A DNA stretch of 33,762 bases from Bacteroidales bacterium (GCA_016744655.1 JADGDY010000039.1:1-33762); one strand, 5' to 3'. Shown: positions 7,469-17,173, counted from the first letter of the stretch. The notes: a model not told the origin generated them from the letters alone. Numbers and translations: made by a program.

Positions 7469-10400
7469 TTATTCCCAAACTTTTGTAGATTTCCAAGTTA
7501 TCTGACCAGACACTGGTGATATAGAAACTCCAACACCACCCGTAATACTTACGCCAATTAGAAGACCACCATTTCCATCCTTTGAAACAGAATAATTCTC
7601 TCCAACTGTTAATACTTCTCCAACAGAAAAATTTCCATTTATGGCTCCATCCTTAAACGAATCAATTGTTAAGTTATTGATATCACCAATATAATAATAT
7701 GCCGTTAAGCTTCCTTCCAAACCAGCACCTACCCATCCACCTCCTATTCCTGCTGATGAAAAATTGTAATATTCGTACTTATCAGGGCCTTCTACAATAT
7801 ATAAGCCTCCCCAAGGAGTTGCATTTGAAGCCATCCAAGATTCCGCACCCCCTGAAAATTCAATAGAATAAGCAACTTGCTCCCCTAAATAAGCAGGATT
7901 TATATAGATGAAATCATCTAAGCTAGGCATTTCTCCTTCTTCTGACTCATGTTTAATTTTACTATCACTAGCAAAACTAATTTCATTTTTCCCAAACAAA
8001 GCTTCTTTTGTAGCAGAATAACCTTCATTTGCAGAGGTTCTGAAATTCTTTCCTAAATCAGATAAATAAGTTAACCACCAAGGGAAATTGGCATCGGCTT
8101 TTGGTTCATATTCATCATCATCCCCACCACCTTGAATTACAAAACCACTGGGGTCGGTATATTTTAATGGGTTATTTAATACATAGGAATACCTATTGAA
8201 GTTTTGAGAATATTCAGGCATTTGTAATACCGGGTCGGGACTTAAGAAACGAGCGACTACTGGATCGTAAACCCTACCATTCATATTAATGAGCTTAAAC
8301 TCTTTTAAATGTTCGTGTAGGGTATATCCTCTATCGAACATATAATCCTCAGGAACATTATTATAAGTCCAGTTAACTGGATTGCGCCTATTGCCCCAAG
8401 CATCAAAATTCATTTCTTCTATGGTATTTCCTGTTTTGTTCAAAATATAATTAATACTGCCTATATGGTCTTTTAAAATATAGTTTAAGGTATCGTTCCC
8501 ATTACTATCTTTCACAAAAATAGCAAATAAACCGCTAGGCCCTGCCAAATAATGCAAATGCTTAATGCTTCCATCTTCTTGTTCTATTTGCTCATAAAGG
8601 GTATTGAAATAGCGCTTGCGAGTATATGTATTTGCAACCGTATCTTTTATAGTTTGAATGAGCCTTTGCTGATTTAAATCGTAAGACATGTTTAGCTTAA
8701 AAGTGCCCTCGGTAATTTGAGCTATTTTCTTGAAGCTGGTATAGTTTATCTTTTGATCGAAATCGCTAATGGTGCTAGGATTTCTATCAATAGTGGTAAG
8801 AGCATGAGGTGGAGCACCATCTTCACCATAACTAAGCACACCCACATCCGATTTTAAAACTATATTGCCTAAAGCATCAAACTCCGATCGCAACTGTAAG
8901 TTTCCATTTACATAAATAGAATCTAATCTATTAAAACCATCGTAATTAAATGTTTCTGTTATGTTTTTGTTTAAATCGGCTCTGCTGCTTAAATTTAATT
9001 CTGGACTCCACAGATACTGATAATTTTGAATATTACTATAAGAGCCTCCCTTTCCGGCACTTATTGAGGTTATTTGCTGATCAATAGGATCGTATTCATA
9101 TTTGCTTTGTATTTCATCGCCTAGCTTGAAATCCTCCACCTTTCCAAATGCATTAATGCCATTGGTTTGATACAGATTCTCGCCTTCTTCATCAATAATA
9201 TTTATTAAAAAACCATAACCATTATAGCTTCTGTCTATTATATAACCATCGGGATAAGTAGTCATGCGTAAACGATTAAATGGATCGTAAGTATAATTAA
9301 ACTCCAGAGGATCTTGATCCACTTCTTGGATCTCTTTTTTAAGCAAGCCATTGTCATTATAAAAATAATGTCGGTTTTCGGCACTTACACTTTGGTTATT
9401 TACCAAATGATTAATTTCTGAAACTTGACCTATACCATAGGGTTTGGTATCATAAATCCATGTAGTGGTTCCATCAATATTAGTTCTGGTTTCTATTCTT
9501 CCTAGCTTGTCGTAGGTAAAGTTAAACAACCTATCCATAGCATCAGTTTCAAATACTTTCTCACCAAACGCATTGTATTGAAAGGTTCTTCGGCCCATAT
9601 CAGGATCAATAATGGTATCAAGCCTATCAAATATATCGAATGCTTGATAAATGCGAGTGGCATCATTCCCATTTACGGTCATTGATTTAGCCAAGCCATT
9701 ACTGTAATAGGTGTAATCTATGGTAGCAGTATTATTATCAATAATATTGACCAACCAGTTGGCTTCGTTATATGTTTTAGTTGAGGATTGACCATCTGCT
9801 TTATTAACTGTGATTTCATTTACGTTGTAGGAGTAGCTATCAATACTACCATTAGGATGTGTTTTTAATTCTAATTCTCTAATTTTATTATAGTTAAAAA
9901 CATAATAATATGCAGCTTCATCTGCTTTATAAGGAAGGCTTTGTTTTCTCAACAAACCTCTTGTACCATAAGAATTCGAATATACCTTGTCAACAAATAC
10001 TAAGGTATCCAGACCTGGGGTGACTTTTCTTAGTTCATTACCAAATTTATCAAAATAGGTCATTTCAAAGGGCTGCCCTGAGGTTTGAGTCCATGAATAA
10101 TATAGAGCAGAATCAGGTGCTAAAGGATTGCTTTGATAATCTTGAACCCATTGTAAAGCATTCATACGTAGCATACCATTTGGAAGGGTTTCCTTTTTCA
10201 CATTACCTATTCTATCATATTCGTAAGTAGTGGTAAAACCATTTGGATCGGTAACAGATTTTAACCAACCTGTGCTTTCGTAATATTGAAAGTTTGAAGT
10301 TTGGTTTTTATTGTTTGTTTTTGAAATAGTATATCTACCATTAGGATCGAATATTTGACTTTCGATACGGGCATCAAGACCATTTGCTAAAGTTTTACTT

Positions 10401-13400
10401 GTAGCTATATTTCCAAAATCATCATAAACATAGCTTTCCGTATAGCTTAGAGGATTACCTGGTTCAAAAACTATACTTTCTACTAGAGGTTTATCTGGAT
10501 AATAGTTGATTAGTTTTTGTTTAACTATATCTGACTGTCCATTTTTATGATATATAGTTTTAATAGAATCGGCTAGGCCAATATTATATCTGTTTCCATT
10601 GTCAATATTAATATATCTTATTTTTTGTGTTTCAGAAATATCATAAGCTCCCCCATTACCATAAGATTTTTTAATAACAGTTGGATTTCCGTAGCTATCA
10701 ATACTCTGTATTTCGTCAACAATTGTTGACTTTGAAACTCCATGAACATCAAAGCTTTCACTGCTTGTGGTTTTTATATATGGATAATATGATAAATCTC
10801 CAGAATCTAAATAGTCAAAATCATATGATGATTTTTTCACAAATTTAGTTTGATCATCGTATTGACTCACAAAGCTATTTGTATGCTCCATATTATTATG
10901 ATCTCCAATACTATAATAATCTATAGTTTTAGTTTTATTGTTCATATCATACTTAGTAACCAATTCATAGCCTAAAAACCCTTTGCCTGAACGGTGAATC
11001 AAAGGCCCATCATAATCATATACAGTAGAATAAGAAATATTATTGAAGCCATTTTCTTTAACTTCGTATACTACTCGATTAGTTCCCTTATAATGCGTAA
11101 CGGGAAAAGAAAAACTATTACTTGCTAAGTTAGGGTTTTTAAGATTAAGAGGACTATAAAAAACCTCCTTCTCAACTCCATATTCATCAGTTATTTTTAC
11201 AACATTTTTATTTCTAAATTGATTTAATTCTCCAGAAACTGAGAGGTGACAATAAATACTCATGTCTTGCCCTAAACCAGGGCTATTATGTCCGGAGATT
11301 AACTGGTTAGGATTTTTTCCATTAATGTTTGCAAAAGCAAATTGGAAATCATCAGTAAGATAACTACCTCCGTCACTTCCTGCTACTTCTGCAATTAAAT
11401 TATTTTGAAGAGCTATTTCTCGCACTTCAATTCCTAATTCTTTATTATTTGGATTTATTAGAAAATCTCTTCTGGTATATTCAATGCCTGGTTTTACTTC
11501 TTCTTTAGAATCATCTGAATAATCATTTCTTTTAATTAACATGACATCTGCAAAACCATCATGATTCAGATCTGTTACAACAATATCTCTATGATTTACT
11601 ACATTTATTGATTGTATACTTATAGAGTCTGAAAATATACCATTTCCCGCAGAGTAATAAAAATCCCAATTATAATTACTCTTATTTTTAAAGATAACCA
11701 CATCAGTTTTTCCATCCCCATTAAAATCGCCTGCTCCAAATTTCGACTGATAATCACTATTACTAAAAACATTTTTCGTGTTAATAAAATTGATAACTGT
11801 ATTATCAGAGTTCAAACTAATAATTTTACTTTCTTTGTCACCAAAGTTTTGGCAAAGAATGTCTAATTTCCCATCGCCATCAAAATCCCCTGATAATGTT
11901 TTACTTGGAATAAGAAGCATCCCATTACAGGTAGTAATAAGATTTACTTCATCTTCTCCAACAGAACTTTCCCAAATTCTGACATTACCTTTACTTCCTT
12001 CTCTGCTAATACACATTACATCAATTATTCCGTCTCCTGTATAATCCCCAATAAAAAACTCAGGATAATCGTATGAGCTTATATTAACGTTAAAATATAC
12101 TTTTCCTGGTATTATCTGATATCCATTTGTATTATAAATCTGCCCAATAAGATTTCCTCCAAACTTGTATACCATGAATAATTCCTCTAAACCATCACCA
12201 TTAAAATCTCCAGCTGAAATTTTTAAGATCTCACGACCTGTAAATTCAATTAAAGATTGATTTTGCCTAGTTAAGTTTAAGTCATCTGCTCCTGTAGTCA
12301 AGTTTAAATAAGCATTAAACCTATTATTAGTGACACTATTACCAGCGATTGACCATGTAATAATATCATCAGTATTATCATTACCAAAATCAATTTTAAT
12401 AATTTGAACCAAATGCTCATAATTAACTTGATTGCCAATAAAAACACTATCGGAAATGGTTTTTGGATTATAGGCTTGATTTCCCCACTCAAACCTTGTT
12501 CTGTTAAATATCGGAGGCACCTCTTCTTTTGAAGGATTATCAGTTTCACCCAAATAAAAGGATTTTAATTGCCAATCTCCAAATAGTGGGTCTACTTCCA
12601 TACCAAAACAATACTTATAAATTAGTTTCTGTTCTGGTATATAATTTACTTCTATATAATGAAGGAATTTGTCAGTTGATAAAAAATATTTAGCATTATT
12701 TGCTCCAGCAGAAAAAAATGATGGCGGATAGAAATTATAAGTCCAATAATTAAATTCAAGTTCATAAACAGGCTCTATTCCTAAAGCTTCATTTCCTGAA
12801 TACCGAATATACTTAATATTAAAAGTTCCTTCATCTCGATCATATACATACTCATATTCAATATAATTACCATTTGGATCTGTAATTTTAGATAAGTACC
12901 ATGCTATTGGATAATCATTATTTTGCAAATAATGACGTGTAGAAGTATCAATACCATATTCAAAAATTCTACCATCTTTTTTTATCACTCTAAAACCATC
13001 ATCAAAACTACTGCCTACCCTTGTTATTTTCTCGAAGCTTTCTACCTCAGTATGATATCTACCTTCATTTTCATCAAAGATTAAATAATTACCATCCAAA
13101 CTTAACTGATCATTACCACTAAATGATATGGCTTTGATAGAGTCGTTATAATATTTTGATCTAGGCACCCTTGTTATTCTCGATATACCGTAGATAGAGA
13201 ATCCGTATCCTAACTCTCCCCATCCTGCTCCACTCGTATAATTCAAACCAATATCGGGTTTGGAATTATTAATGCCATCTGGCAAAACAAAACCTACCTT
13301 ATAGTTTGCCGCACCTGAAGACAAAACATTGAATGAACTTTGTAATCTTCCTACTTGACCATGATCTCCATCTCCAGGGCCTCCAGTTGTATTATCGTCA

Positions 13401-13645
13401 GGTGGAAATACTAAATAGGGATCTATTCTGGCAACAAGGGAAAAGCTTGAATCATATGCGGTAGCGGTATATTCAAATCCATCAAGCATAATAATTGAAT
13501 CTCTGGCTACAAATTCCCTCTCACCTGTTATTGAAGCATCTAAAACTATACAAGACTGATGTGGCTCAACATATTGAGCATAAACATTTAAGCTAAAGAA
13601 AACTGCAATTATCGGGAATGTTATATATTGGTAAATATTTTTCAT
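7469..13645 (-). CDS. Giant SpvB/VCBS/YD-repeat Rhs protein (polymorphic toxin carrier)
   Basis: 2058 residues with a signal peptide (cleavage near VYAQ, residue 24). Domains in order: an SpvB-like N-terminal domain near 110-200 (GAANYKVGFVLPDGINNSKP, GYGFSIYGISRITRVPRS); FG-GAP/VCBS calcium-loop repeats near 465-720 (AGDFNGDGLEELF, GDYTGDGIIDV, SGDFDGDGKLDIL, GAGDFNGDGKTDV, TDLNHDGFADV); a TcdB-like middle (DEYGVEKEVFYSPL); many YD repeats; and the Rhs core near 1700-1835, ending YTDPSGF. The 223-residue tip (1836-2058) carries glycine-rich beta stretches and ends KSTKVWE; no toxin family was recognised. SpvB-VCBS-YD architecture is that of Tc-toxin BC cocoons, which encapsulate and release a C-terminal effector. 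It is third in its operon, between a T9SS-sorted protein and the candidate immunity gene. Toxin function is inferred. Confidence 0.92.
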   Translation of the reverse strand: MKNIYQYITFPIIAVFFSLNVYAQYVEPHQSCIVLDASITGEREFVARDSIIMLDGFEYTATAYDSSFSLVARIDPYLVFPPDDNTTGGPGDGDHGQVGRLQSSFNVLSSGAANYKVGFVLPDGINNSKPDIGLNYTSGAGWGELGYGFSIYGISRITRVPRSKYYNDSIKAISFSGNDQLSLDGNYLIFDENEGRYHTEVESFEKITRVGSSFDDGFRVIKKDGRIFEYGIDTSTRHYLQNNDYPIAWYLSKITDPNGNYIEYEYVYDRDEGTFNIKYIRYSGNEALGIEPVYELEFNYWTYNFYPPSFFSAGANNAKYFLSTDKFLHYIEVNYIPEQKLIYKYCFGMEVDPLFGDWQLKSFYLGETDNPSKEEVPPIFNRTRFEWGNQAYNPKTISDSVFIGNQVNYEHLVQIIKIDFGNDNTDDIITWSIAGNSVTNNRFNAYLNLTTGADDLNLTRQNQSLIEFTGREILKISAGDFNGDGLEELFMVYKFGGNLIGQIYNTNGYQIIPGKVYFNVNISSYDYPEFFIGDYTGDGIIDVMCISREGSKGNVRIWESSVGEDEVNLITTCNGMLLIPSKTLSGDFDGDGKLDILCQNFGDKESKIISLNSDNTVINFINTKNVFSNSDYQSKFGAGDFNGDGKTDVVIFKNKSNYNWDFYYSAGNGIFSDSISIQSINVVNHRDIVVTDLNHDGFADVMLIKRNDYSDDSKEEVKPGIEYTRRDFLINPNNKELGIEVREIALQNNLIAEVAGSDGGSYLTDDFQFAFANINGKNPNQLISGHNSPGLGQDMSIYCHLSVSGELNQFRNKNVVKITDEYGVEKEVFYSPLNLKNPNLASNSFSFPVTHYKGTNRVVYEVKENGFNNISYSTVYDYDGPLIHRSGKGFLGYELVTKYDMNNKTKTIDYYSIGDHNNMEHTNSFVSQYDDQTKFVKKSSYDFDYLDSGDLSYYPYIKTTSSESFDVHGVSKSTIVDEIQSIDSYGNPTVIKKSYGNGGAYDISETQKIRYINIDNGNRYNIGLADSIKTIYHKNGQSDIVKQKLINYYPDKPLVESIVFEPGNPLSYTESYVYDDFGNIATSKTLANGLDARIESQIFDPNGRYTISKTNNKNQTSNFQYYESTGWLKSVTDPNGFTTTYEYDRIGNVKKETLPNGMLRMNALQWVQDYQSNPLAPDSALYYSWTQTSGQPFEMTYFDKFGNELRKVTPGLDTLVFVDKVYSNSYGTRGLLRKQSLPYKADEAAYYYVFNYNKIRELELKTHPNGSIDSYSYNVNEITVNKADGQSSTKTYNEANWLVNIIDNNTATIDYTYYSNGLAKSMTVNGNDATRIYQAFDIFDRLDTIIDPDMGRRTFQYNAFGEKVFETDAMDRLFNFTYDKLGRIETRTNIDGTTTWIYDTKPYGIGQVSEINHLVNNQSVSAENRHYFYNDNGLLKKEIQEVDQDPLEFNYTYDPFNRLRMTTYPDGYIIDRSYNGYGFLINIIDEEGENLYQTNGINAFGKVEDFKLGDEIQSKYEYDPIDQQITSISAGKGGSYSNIQNYQYLWSPELNLSSRADLNKNITETFNYDGFNRLDSIYVNGNLQLRSEFDALGNIVLKSDVGVLSYGEDGAPPHALTTIDRNPSTISDFDQKINYTSFKKIAQITEGTFKLNMSYDLNQQRLIQTIKDTVANTYTRKRYFNTLYEQIEQEDGSIKHLHYLAGPSGLFAIFVKDSNGNDTLNYILKDHIGSINYILNKTGNTIEEMNFDAWGNRRNPVNWTYNNVPEDYMFDRGYTLHEHLKEFKLINMNGRVYDPVVARFLSPDPVLQMPEYSQNFNRYSYVLNNPLKYTDPSGFVIQGGGDDDEYEPKADANFPWWLTYLSDLGKNFRTSANEGYSATKEALFGKNEISFASDSKIKHESEEGEMPSLDDFIYINPAYLGEQVAYSIEFSGGAESWMASNATPWGGLYIVEGPDKYEYYNFSSAGIGGGWVGAGLEGSLTAYYYIGDINNLTIDSFKDGAINGNFSVGEVLTVGENYSVSKDGNGGLLIGVSITGGVGVSISPVSGQITWKSTKVWE
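8111..8536 (-). repeat. 426-bp direct repeat, copy in the main Rhs gene
   Basis: Counterpart of 5780-6205. It covers the end of the Rhs core up to the divergence point after VIQGG. Homologous recombination between the two copies would place the orphan tip onto the full-length carrier. Confidence 0.85.
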
Positions 13646-13669
13646 AATATGAATATTAAATCAGATACA

Positions 13670-14089
13670 TTATTTCTTGATAATTTTCCACGCTTTTCTT
13701 TCACTATTAATAAATAGAGTGAAGAAATAAACTCCAGTCGATAATTGCTCTAATTGTATTTCATCTCCACTATTAAGTGTACCTGATTTAACCAGAGATC
13801 CTTCTAATGTGAGAATTTGATATTCTAATGATTGTATAATATCGTATCCGTTTATTTCGAACTTCAAATAATTAGTCACAGGGTTTGGAAACACTTTAAT
13901 ATTTTTTTCGTGATCAGAAAACAATATCAATTCCTCTTTAGTTTTATTGGAATCATTACCATCAAGAATAATAACTTTACGTTCTATTCTCACTCCGTTT
14001 TCACTATACTTAAACTCCACAATTTCATTTTGAGAAATCGAAACAAAAGGAATGCAGAATAAGATGATGAGAAAATGTAGATTTTTCAT
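13670..14089 (-). CDS. Small T9SS type A sorting-domain protein
   Basis: 139 residues with a signal peptide (ending near VSISQ). Residues about 65-139 form a type A T9SS C-terminal sorting domain: KVFPNPVTNYLKFEI, QILTLEGSLVKSGTL, LSTGVYFFTLF and the basic end KAWKIIKK. Such a domain directs a protein through the type IX secretion system, with release or attachment at the cell surface. Only about 45 residues lie between signal and sorting domain, so this is almost a bare secretion tag. It sits 24 bases upstream of the giant Rhs gene, which has no sorting domain of its own; a role as an accessory in exporting or displaying the Rhs protein is possible but unproven. It is 22 bases downstream of the tail-fibre-like gene, so all are probably cotranscribed. 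Confidence 0.85.
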   Translation of the reverse strand: MKNLHFLIILFCIPFVSISQNEIVEFKYSENGVRIERKVIILDGNDSNKTKEELILFSDHEKNIKVFPNPVTNYLKFEINGYDIIQSLEYQILTLEGSLVKSGTLNSGDEIQLEQLSTGVYFFTLFINSERKAWKIIKK

Positions 14090-14111
14090 TTTTTAGGAAT
14101 TTGAACAATGA

Positions 14112-16574
14112 TTATTTATTTAAAGACTCTATTAATTCACCTTGTTTATTAATTTGTTTTTGTTGTTCAATTAATAACAAAGTCAATTCTTCAATTTTTT
14201 GAAGCAAAATTGAGTTCATTTCTCCAACATCTATCCCATTTGCCTTAACATCGGATTCAGTAGGAACACCAGGTAGATGTTTGTTAGTCTTAACATACTT
14301 TTCAAGTCGTTCTAAATCAGGCAAAACATAAGAATCACTAAACACATAATCAGGCCAAGACGTACTTAATTCGACCTTTATTTTCTTACAACCAATAGTT
14401 CCATTCACAGCTAGCTTGTATTCTAGTGGAGCGTTATCAATACCAATATTCACTCTACCATCCATATATGCAATAGTACCCATAGCATTAGGTACCCATA
14501 ATCCTGGAGTTGTAATTTCACTTATATCGACCCATTCAGCATTTCCATCATTATCAACAGATTTTAAGAGTTTATCAGGCCCTGCGTTTCCTGTCATTTG
14601 GAAGCCTGTAGTTCTTGTAGTCCCTTTTACATCTAACTCTGTATAAGGATTAGTATTCAAAATTCCAACATAATTATGTTCCCCATCTATTGTTAAAACT
14701 TCAACATCATAATCTCCTTTTTCTGATGATCTCCCAGATTTTATTGTACCCGCAGTATTAATAAGACTAAAGTCGCTGAGTACACCAGGTTCACCATACC
14801 TGATTGATCCATTTGGATTATTTAAACTAAGATATCCTTGAGTTACAATACTACCTGTAATATTTGCACTCCCATAGACTTCAAGACTATCTCTTATATT
14901 CACATCACCAGCCACATCCAATTGTACAGTTGGGTTTGATGTTCCTATTCCAATATTATCGGAATCATCAATGGTAAATATACTTTCTGTATTAATATTT
15001 GGATTACCAGTTCCTTTACTTGGATTATGTCTTGCTATCTGAAATTCACTAGTCGATGAATCCCCAAAAATAATTTTATTGATACCACCTACCATTTGAA
15101 TACCTCCCTCTGTTAATATAGTCCCATCAACATGAAGTTTTTCACCTGGTATATCTGTTCCGATACCAACATTACCATTTACTCTGTGAATATCACTTCC
15201 CGAAACAGTCCATACAGTTTTACCAGCACCAGTACTCCCGAAATCTAAATTTTCCTGTAGATAGTTCTGTAAAAGTGAAACTGGAGCCTTATTTATTGAT
15301 CTTCCATTAGAAAAGATAAAGAAATCCTGTGCTCTTAATGAGTCTTCCTCTTGCTGTTCAACTATTGCCGCAAGTGTTAGACTTGTTATGCCATTACTAT
15401 CTGAAACCACCTGCCCGCTAAGTTCATTGTGTTTAGTTATGTATCCTGCATTAGCATGGTTGCCCCATTTATAGGCTGCATTCCATTTGGTAGAGTTGCC
15501 ACCAGTTGCAGAAATAACGCCAACCACATGAAGTTTACTAGAGGGGCTTAGGGTACCTAGTCCCAAATCTCCTTTTGAAGTAAGAACCATTTCAATAAAT
15601 TCATTATTGAAGTCCTTACCATAGGCCCATGATAATTTATTGTTCTGATTTAAGCCATAAATCCAACTATTTGTATCAGTAGCAGAACTTTTAAATGCCA
15701 TAGCAGCCTCTCCTCCTGAACCAACATTCTCAAGCAGCAGACCGTCTAACCAACCTCCATGACCACCTCTTGTACTAGTTAATGTTAATTTGCTAGATGG
15801 ATTCTCGGTTCCTATCCCTATATAATCATTGCTAACAGCTATAGGGCTATCTTCTATTCCTGACTCGCTATTCCACTTTGGTATAAAACCAACTGTTCCT
15901 GATCCATTAATACCTCCATTTTGTGAAGTCAAATAACCTTCTTCCGCATGATCTCCCCAATTAAAAGCATCATTCCATTCTGTTGAGTTACCACCTGTTG
16001 CTGTTATCACTCCTTTAACTTGCAGCTTGGTGGTCGGAGTTAAAGTCCCTAATCCCAATTCACCATTAGCAGTCAAAACCATTTTAGTAATACTATTATT
16101 AAAACCGGTACCATAGGTCCATGATAATTTATCATTCTGATTCAAACCATAAATCCAGTAATTTGAATTGGTTGCTGATGTTTTAAATGAAATCGCTGAT
16201 TCACCGTTAGAACCTGTATTCTCAACAATAATCCCATCCTTCCATCCACCACTACCACCTCTTGTTCCAGAGATAGTAAATTTCCCAAAAGGACTAATTG
16301 TACCTATGCCTATTTTATTATCCATAGTATATATTGGACTATCCTCTAAAACAATACCTGAAAGGTCCCATTTAGGCACAAAACCTGCAGTACCCATACC
16401 ACTAACAACATCTTTGCTCTCACTTTTAATCCTATTGAATTCATCAGTAGCAAAACCACTTTCAGAAATAGAATTCGAACTTAATCTAGAATTTGTATCA
16501 TTTTGAATTATTTGAGCTGATAATGAAGAAAGAGTGAATAATAGGACGACACTAAATAATAGGTGATTTTTCAT
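14112..16574 (-). CDS. Tail-fibre-like repeat protein, first gene of the Rhs operon
   Basis: 820 residues with a signal peptide (cleavage near LSAQ, residue 21). The body has repeated units of the phage tail-fibre type: NIGIGTxxPxxKLxV occurs several times (IGIGTISPFGKFTI, LGLGTLTPTTKLQV, IGIGTENPSSKLTL, VGIGTDIPGEKLHV), alternating with ATGGNSTEWNDAFNWGDHA and GFVPKWD/GFIPKWN units. Two halves (about 65-215 and 220-375) are internal duplicates. The C-terminus has LEKYVKTNKHLPGVPTES, followed by a coiled coil of about 35 residues (EMNSILLQKIEELTLLL..) that likely trimerises. There is no T9SS sorting domain. Proteins of this type often precede Rhs/YD genes in Bacteroidota. It may form a surface fibre or adhesin that helps target cells or delivers the Rhs protein (inference). 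A promoter box and a 12-bp palindrome lie upstream. Confidence 0.85.
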   Translation of the reverse strand: MKNHLLFSVVLLFTLSSLSAQIIQNDTNSRLSSNSISESGFATDEFNRIKSESKDVVSGMGTAGFVPKWDLSGIVLEDSPIYTMDNKIGIGTISPFGKFTISGTRGGSGGWKDGIIVENTGSNGESAISFKTSATNSNYWIYGLNQNDKLSWTYGTGFNNSITKMVLTANGELGLGTLTPTTKLQVKGVITATGGNSTEWNDAFNWGDHAEEGYLTSQNGGINGSGTVGFIPKWNSESGIEDSPIAVSNDYIGIGTENPSSKLTLTSTRGGHGGWLDGLLLENVGSGGEAAMAFKSSATDTNSWIYGLNQNNKLSWAYGKDFNNEFIEMVLTSKGDLGLGTLSPSSKLHVVGVISATGGNSTKWNAAYKWGNHANAGYITKHNELSGQVVSDSNGITSLTLAAIVEQQEEDSLRAQDFFIFSNGRSINKAPVSLLQNYLQENLDFGSTGAGKTVWTVSGSDIHRVNGNVGIGTDIPGEKLHVDGTILTEGGIQMVGGINKIIFGDSSTSEFQIARHNPSKGTGNPNINTESIFTIDDSDNIGIGTSNPTVQLDVAGDVNIRDSLEVYGSANITGSIVTQGYLSLNNPNGSIRYGEPGVLSDFSLINTAGTIKSGRSSEKGDYDVEVLTIDGEHNYVGILNTNPYTELDVKGTTRTTGFQMTGNAGPDKLLKSVDNDGNAEWVDISEITTPGLWVPNAMGTIAYMDGRVNIGIDNAPLEYKLAVNGTIGCKKIKVELSTSWPDYVFSDSYVLPDLERLEKYVKTNKHLPGVPTESDVKANGIDVGEMNSILLQKIEELTLLLIEQQKQINKQGELIESLNK

Positions 16575-16614
16575 AATAGATAAATTAATTTATAGATAAA
16601 TACAGAATTTTCCA

Positions 16615-16622
16615 CAAACATA
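16615..16622 (-). promoter_or_regulatory. Promoter -7 box of the tail-fibre/Rhs operon
   Basis: The minus strand reads TATGTTTG (TAnnTTTG), 40 bases upstream of the first gene of the operon. It is the only good box found in this interval. Confidence 0.45.
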
Positions 16623-16665
16623 TACTCTTTTTTAATATATTACTAATATAATTACAACCATTTTG

Positions 16666-16677
16666 AGACAATTGTCT
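16666..16677. promoter_or_regulatory. Perfect 12-bp palindrome AGACAATTGTCT, possible operator
   Basis: The centre lies roughly 60 bases upstream of the start expected from the TATGTTTG box of the Rhs operon, a place typical for activator binding. The protein that binds it is not known. Confidence 0.35.
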
Positions 16678-16679
16678 GA

Positions 16680-17100
16680 ACCAGTAATTTTATTAGGTTT
16701 TATAAAGGTAAGGTATTACATTTTTCTTATGATTAATACTAATTTTAACAAAAACGTAACCCTAAAAATCAATATATTTTGTCACATTTTTCATAATTCA
16801 ATAATATCAACTATTAAATGAGTACTATTAACTCGCCAAGTTATTGTTACTATTCAAAAAATAGCTATTTTTTGTTAATTTTATTACTTTTAACCTTAAC
16901 TCCATTGCTTTCAAACACCATATAACTTTATTTAACATGAGCAATTCATTTATTTATACAATAAATTAACGGATTTATGTGCTGGTATTTTATAGTACAT
17001 TAACCTTATATTAGTATTTTAAATGCATTTTATATATGAGAAAGAAAACTCCCTCTAGTGTGAATTTAGATAAATTAGAGGTTCTTGTTTAGATACCAGA
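16680..17100. other. AT-rich intergenic stretch without a recognised gene
   Basis: No convincing reading frame was found. A short frame at 17036-17092 (start ATGAGAAAGAAAACTCCC) gives 18 residues before a stop and may be debris. The stretch separates the Rhs operon promoter from the repeat cluster at 17.1 kb. Confidence 0.4.
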
Positions 17101-17108
17101 TGATATAC

Positions 17109-17168
17109 TCACGCTTAGGTCAGCAGATCTATTCTGCTGAGTAGGAAATTAGCTTTTCGTACTAGTGT
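17109..17168. repeat. REP-like palindrome, copy E (degenerate)
   Basis: Contains an 8-bp hairpin, TCAGCAGA (17120-17127) with TCTGCTGA (17133-17140), followed by TTTTCGTACTAGTGTG, which resembles the TTTCCGCACTAGCGGG end of the other copies. Confidence 0.5.
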
Positions 17169-17173
17169 GATAA

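Noticed and set aside
16168-16506. 112-codon open frame on the plus strand
   Set aside because: Antisense to the tail-fibre-like gene; its proline and leucine-rich make-up mirrors the repeats on the other strand.
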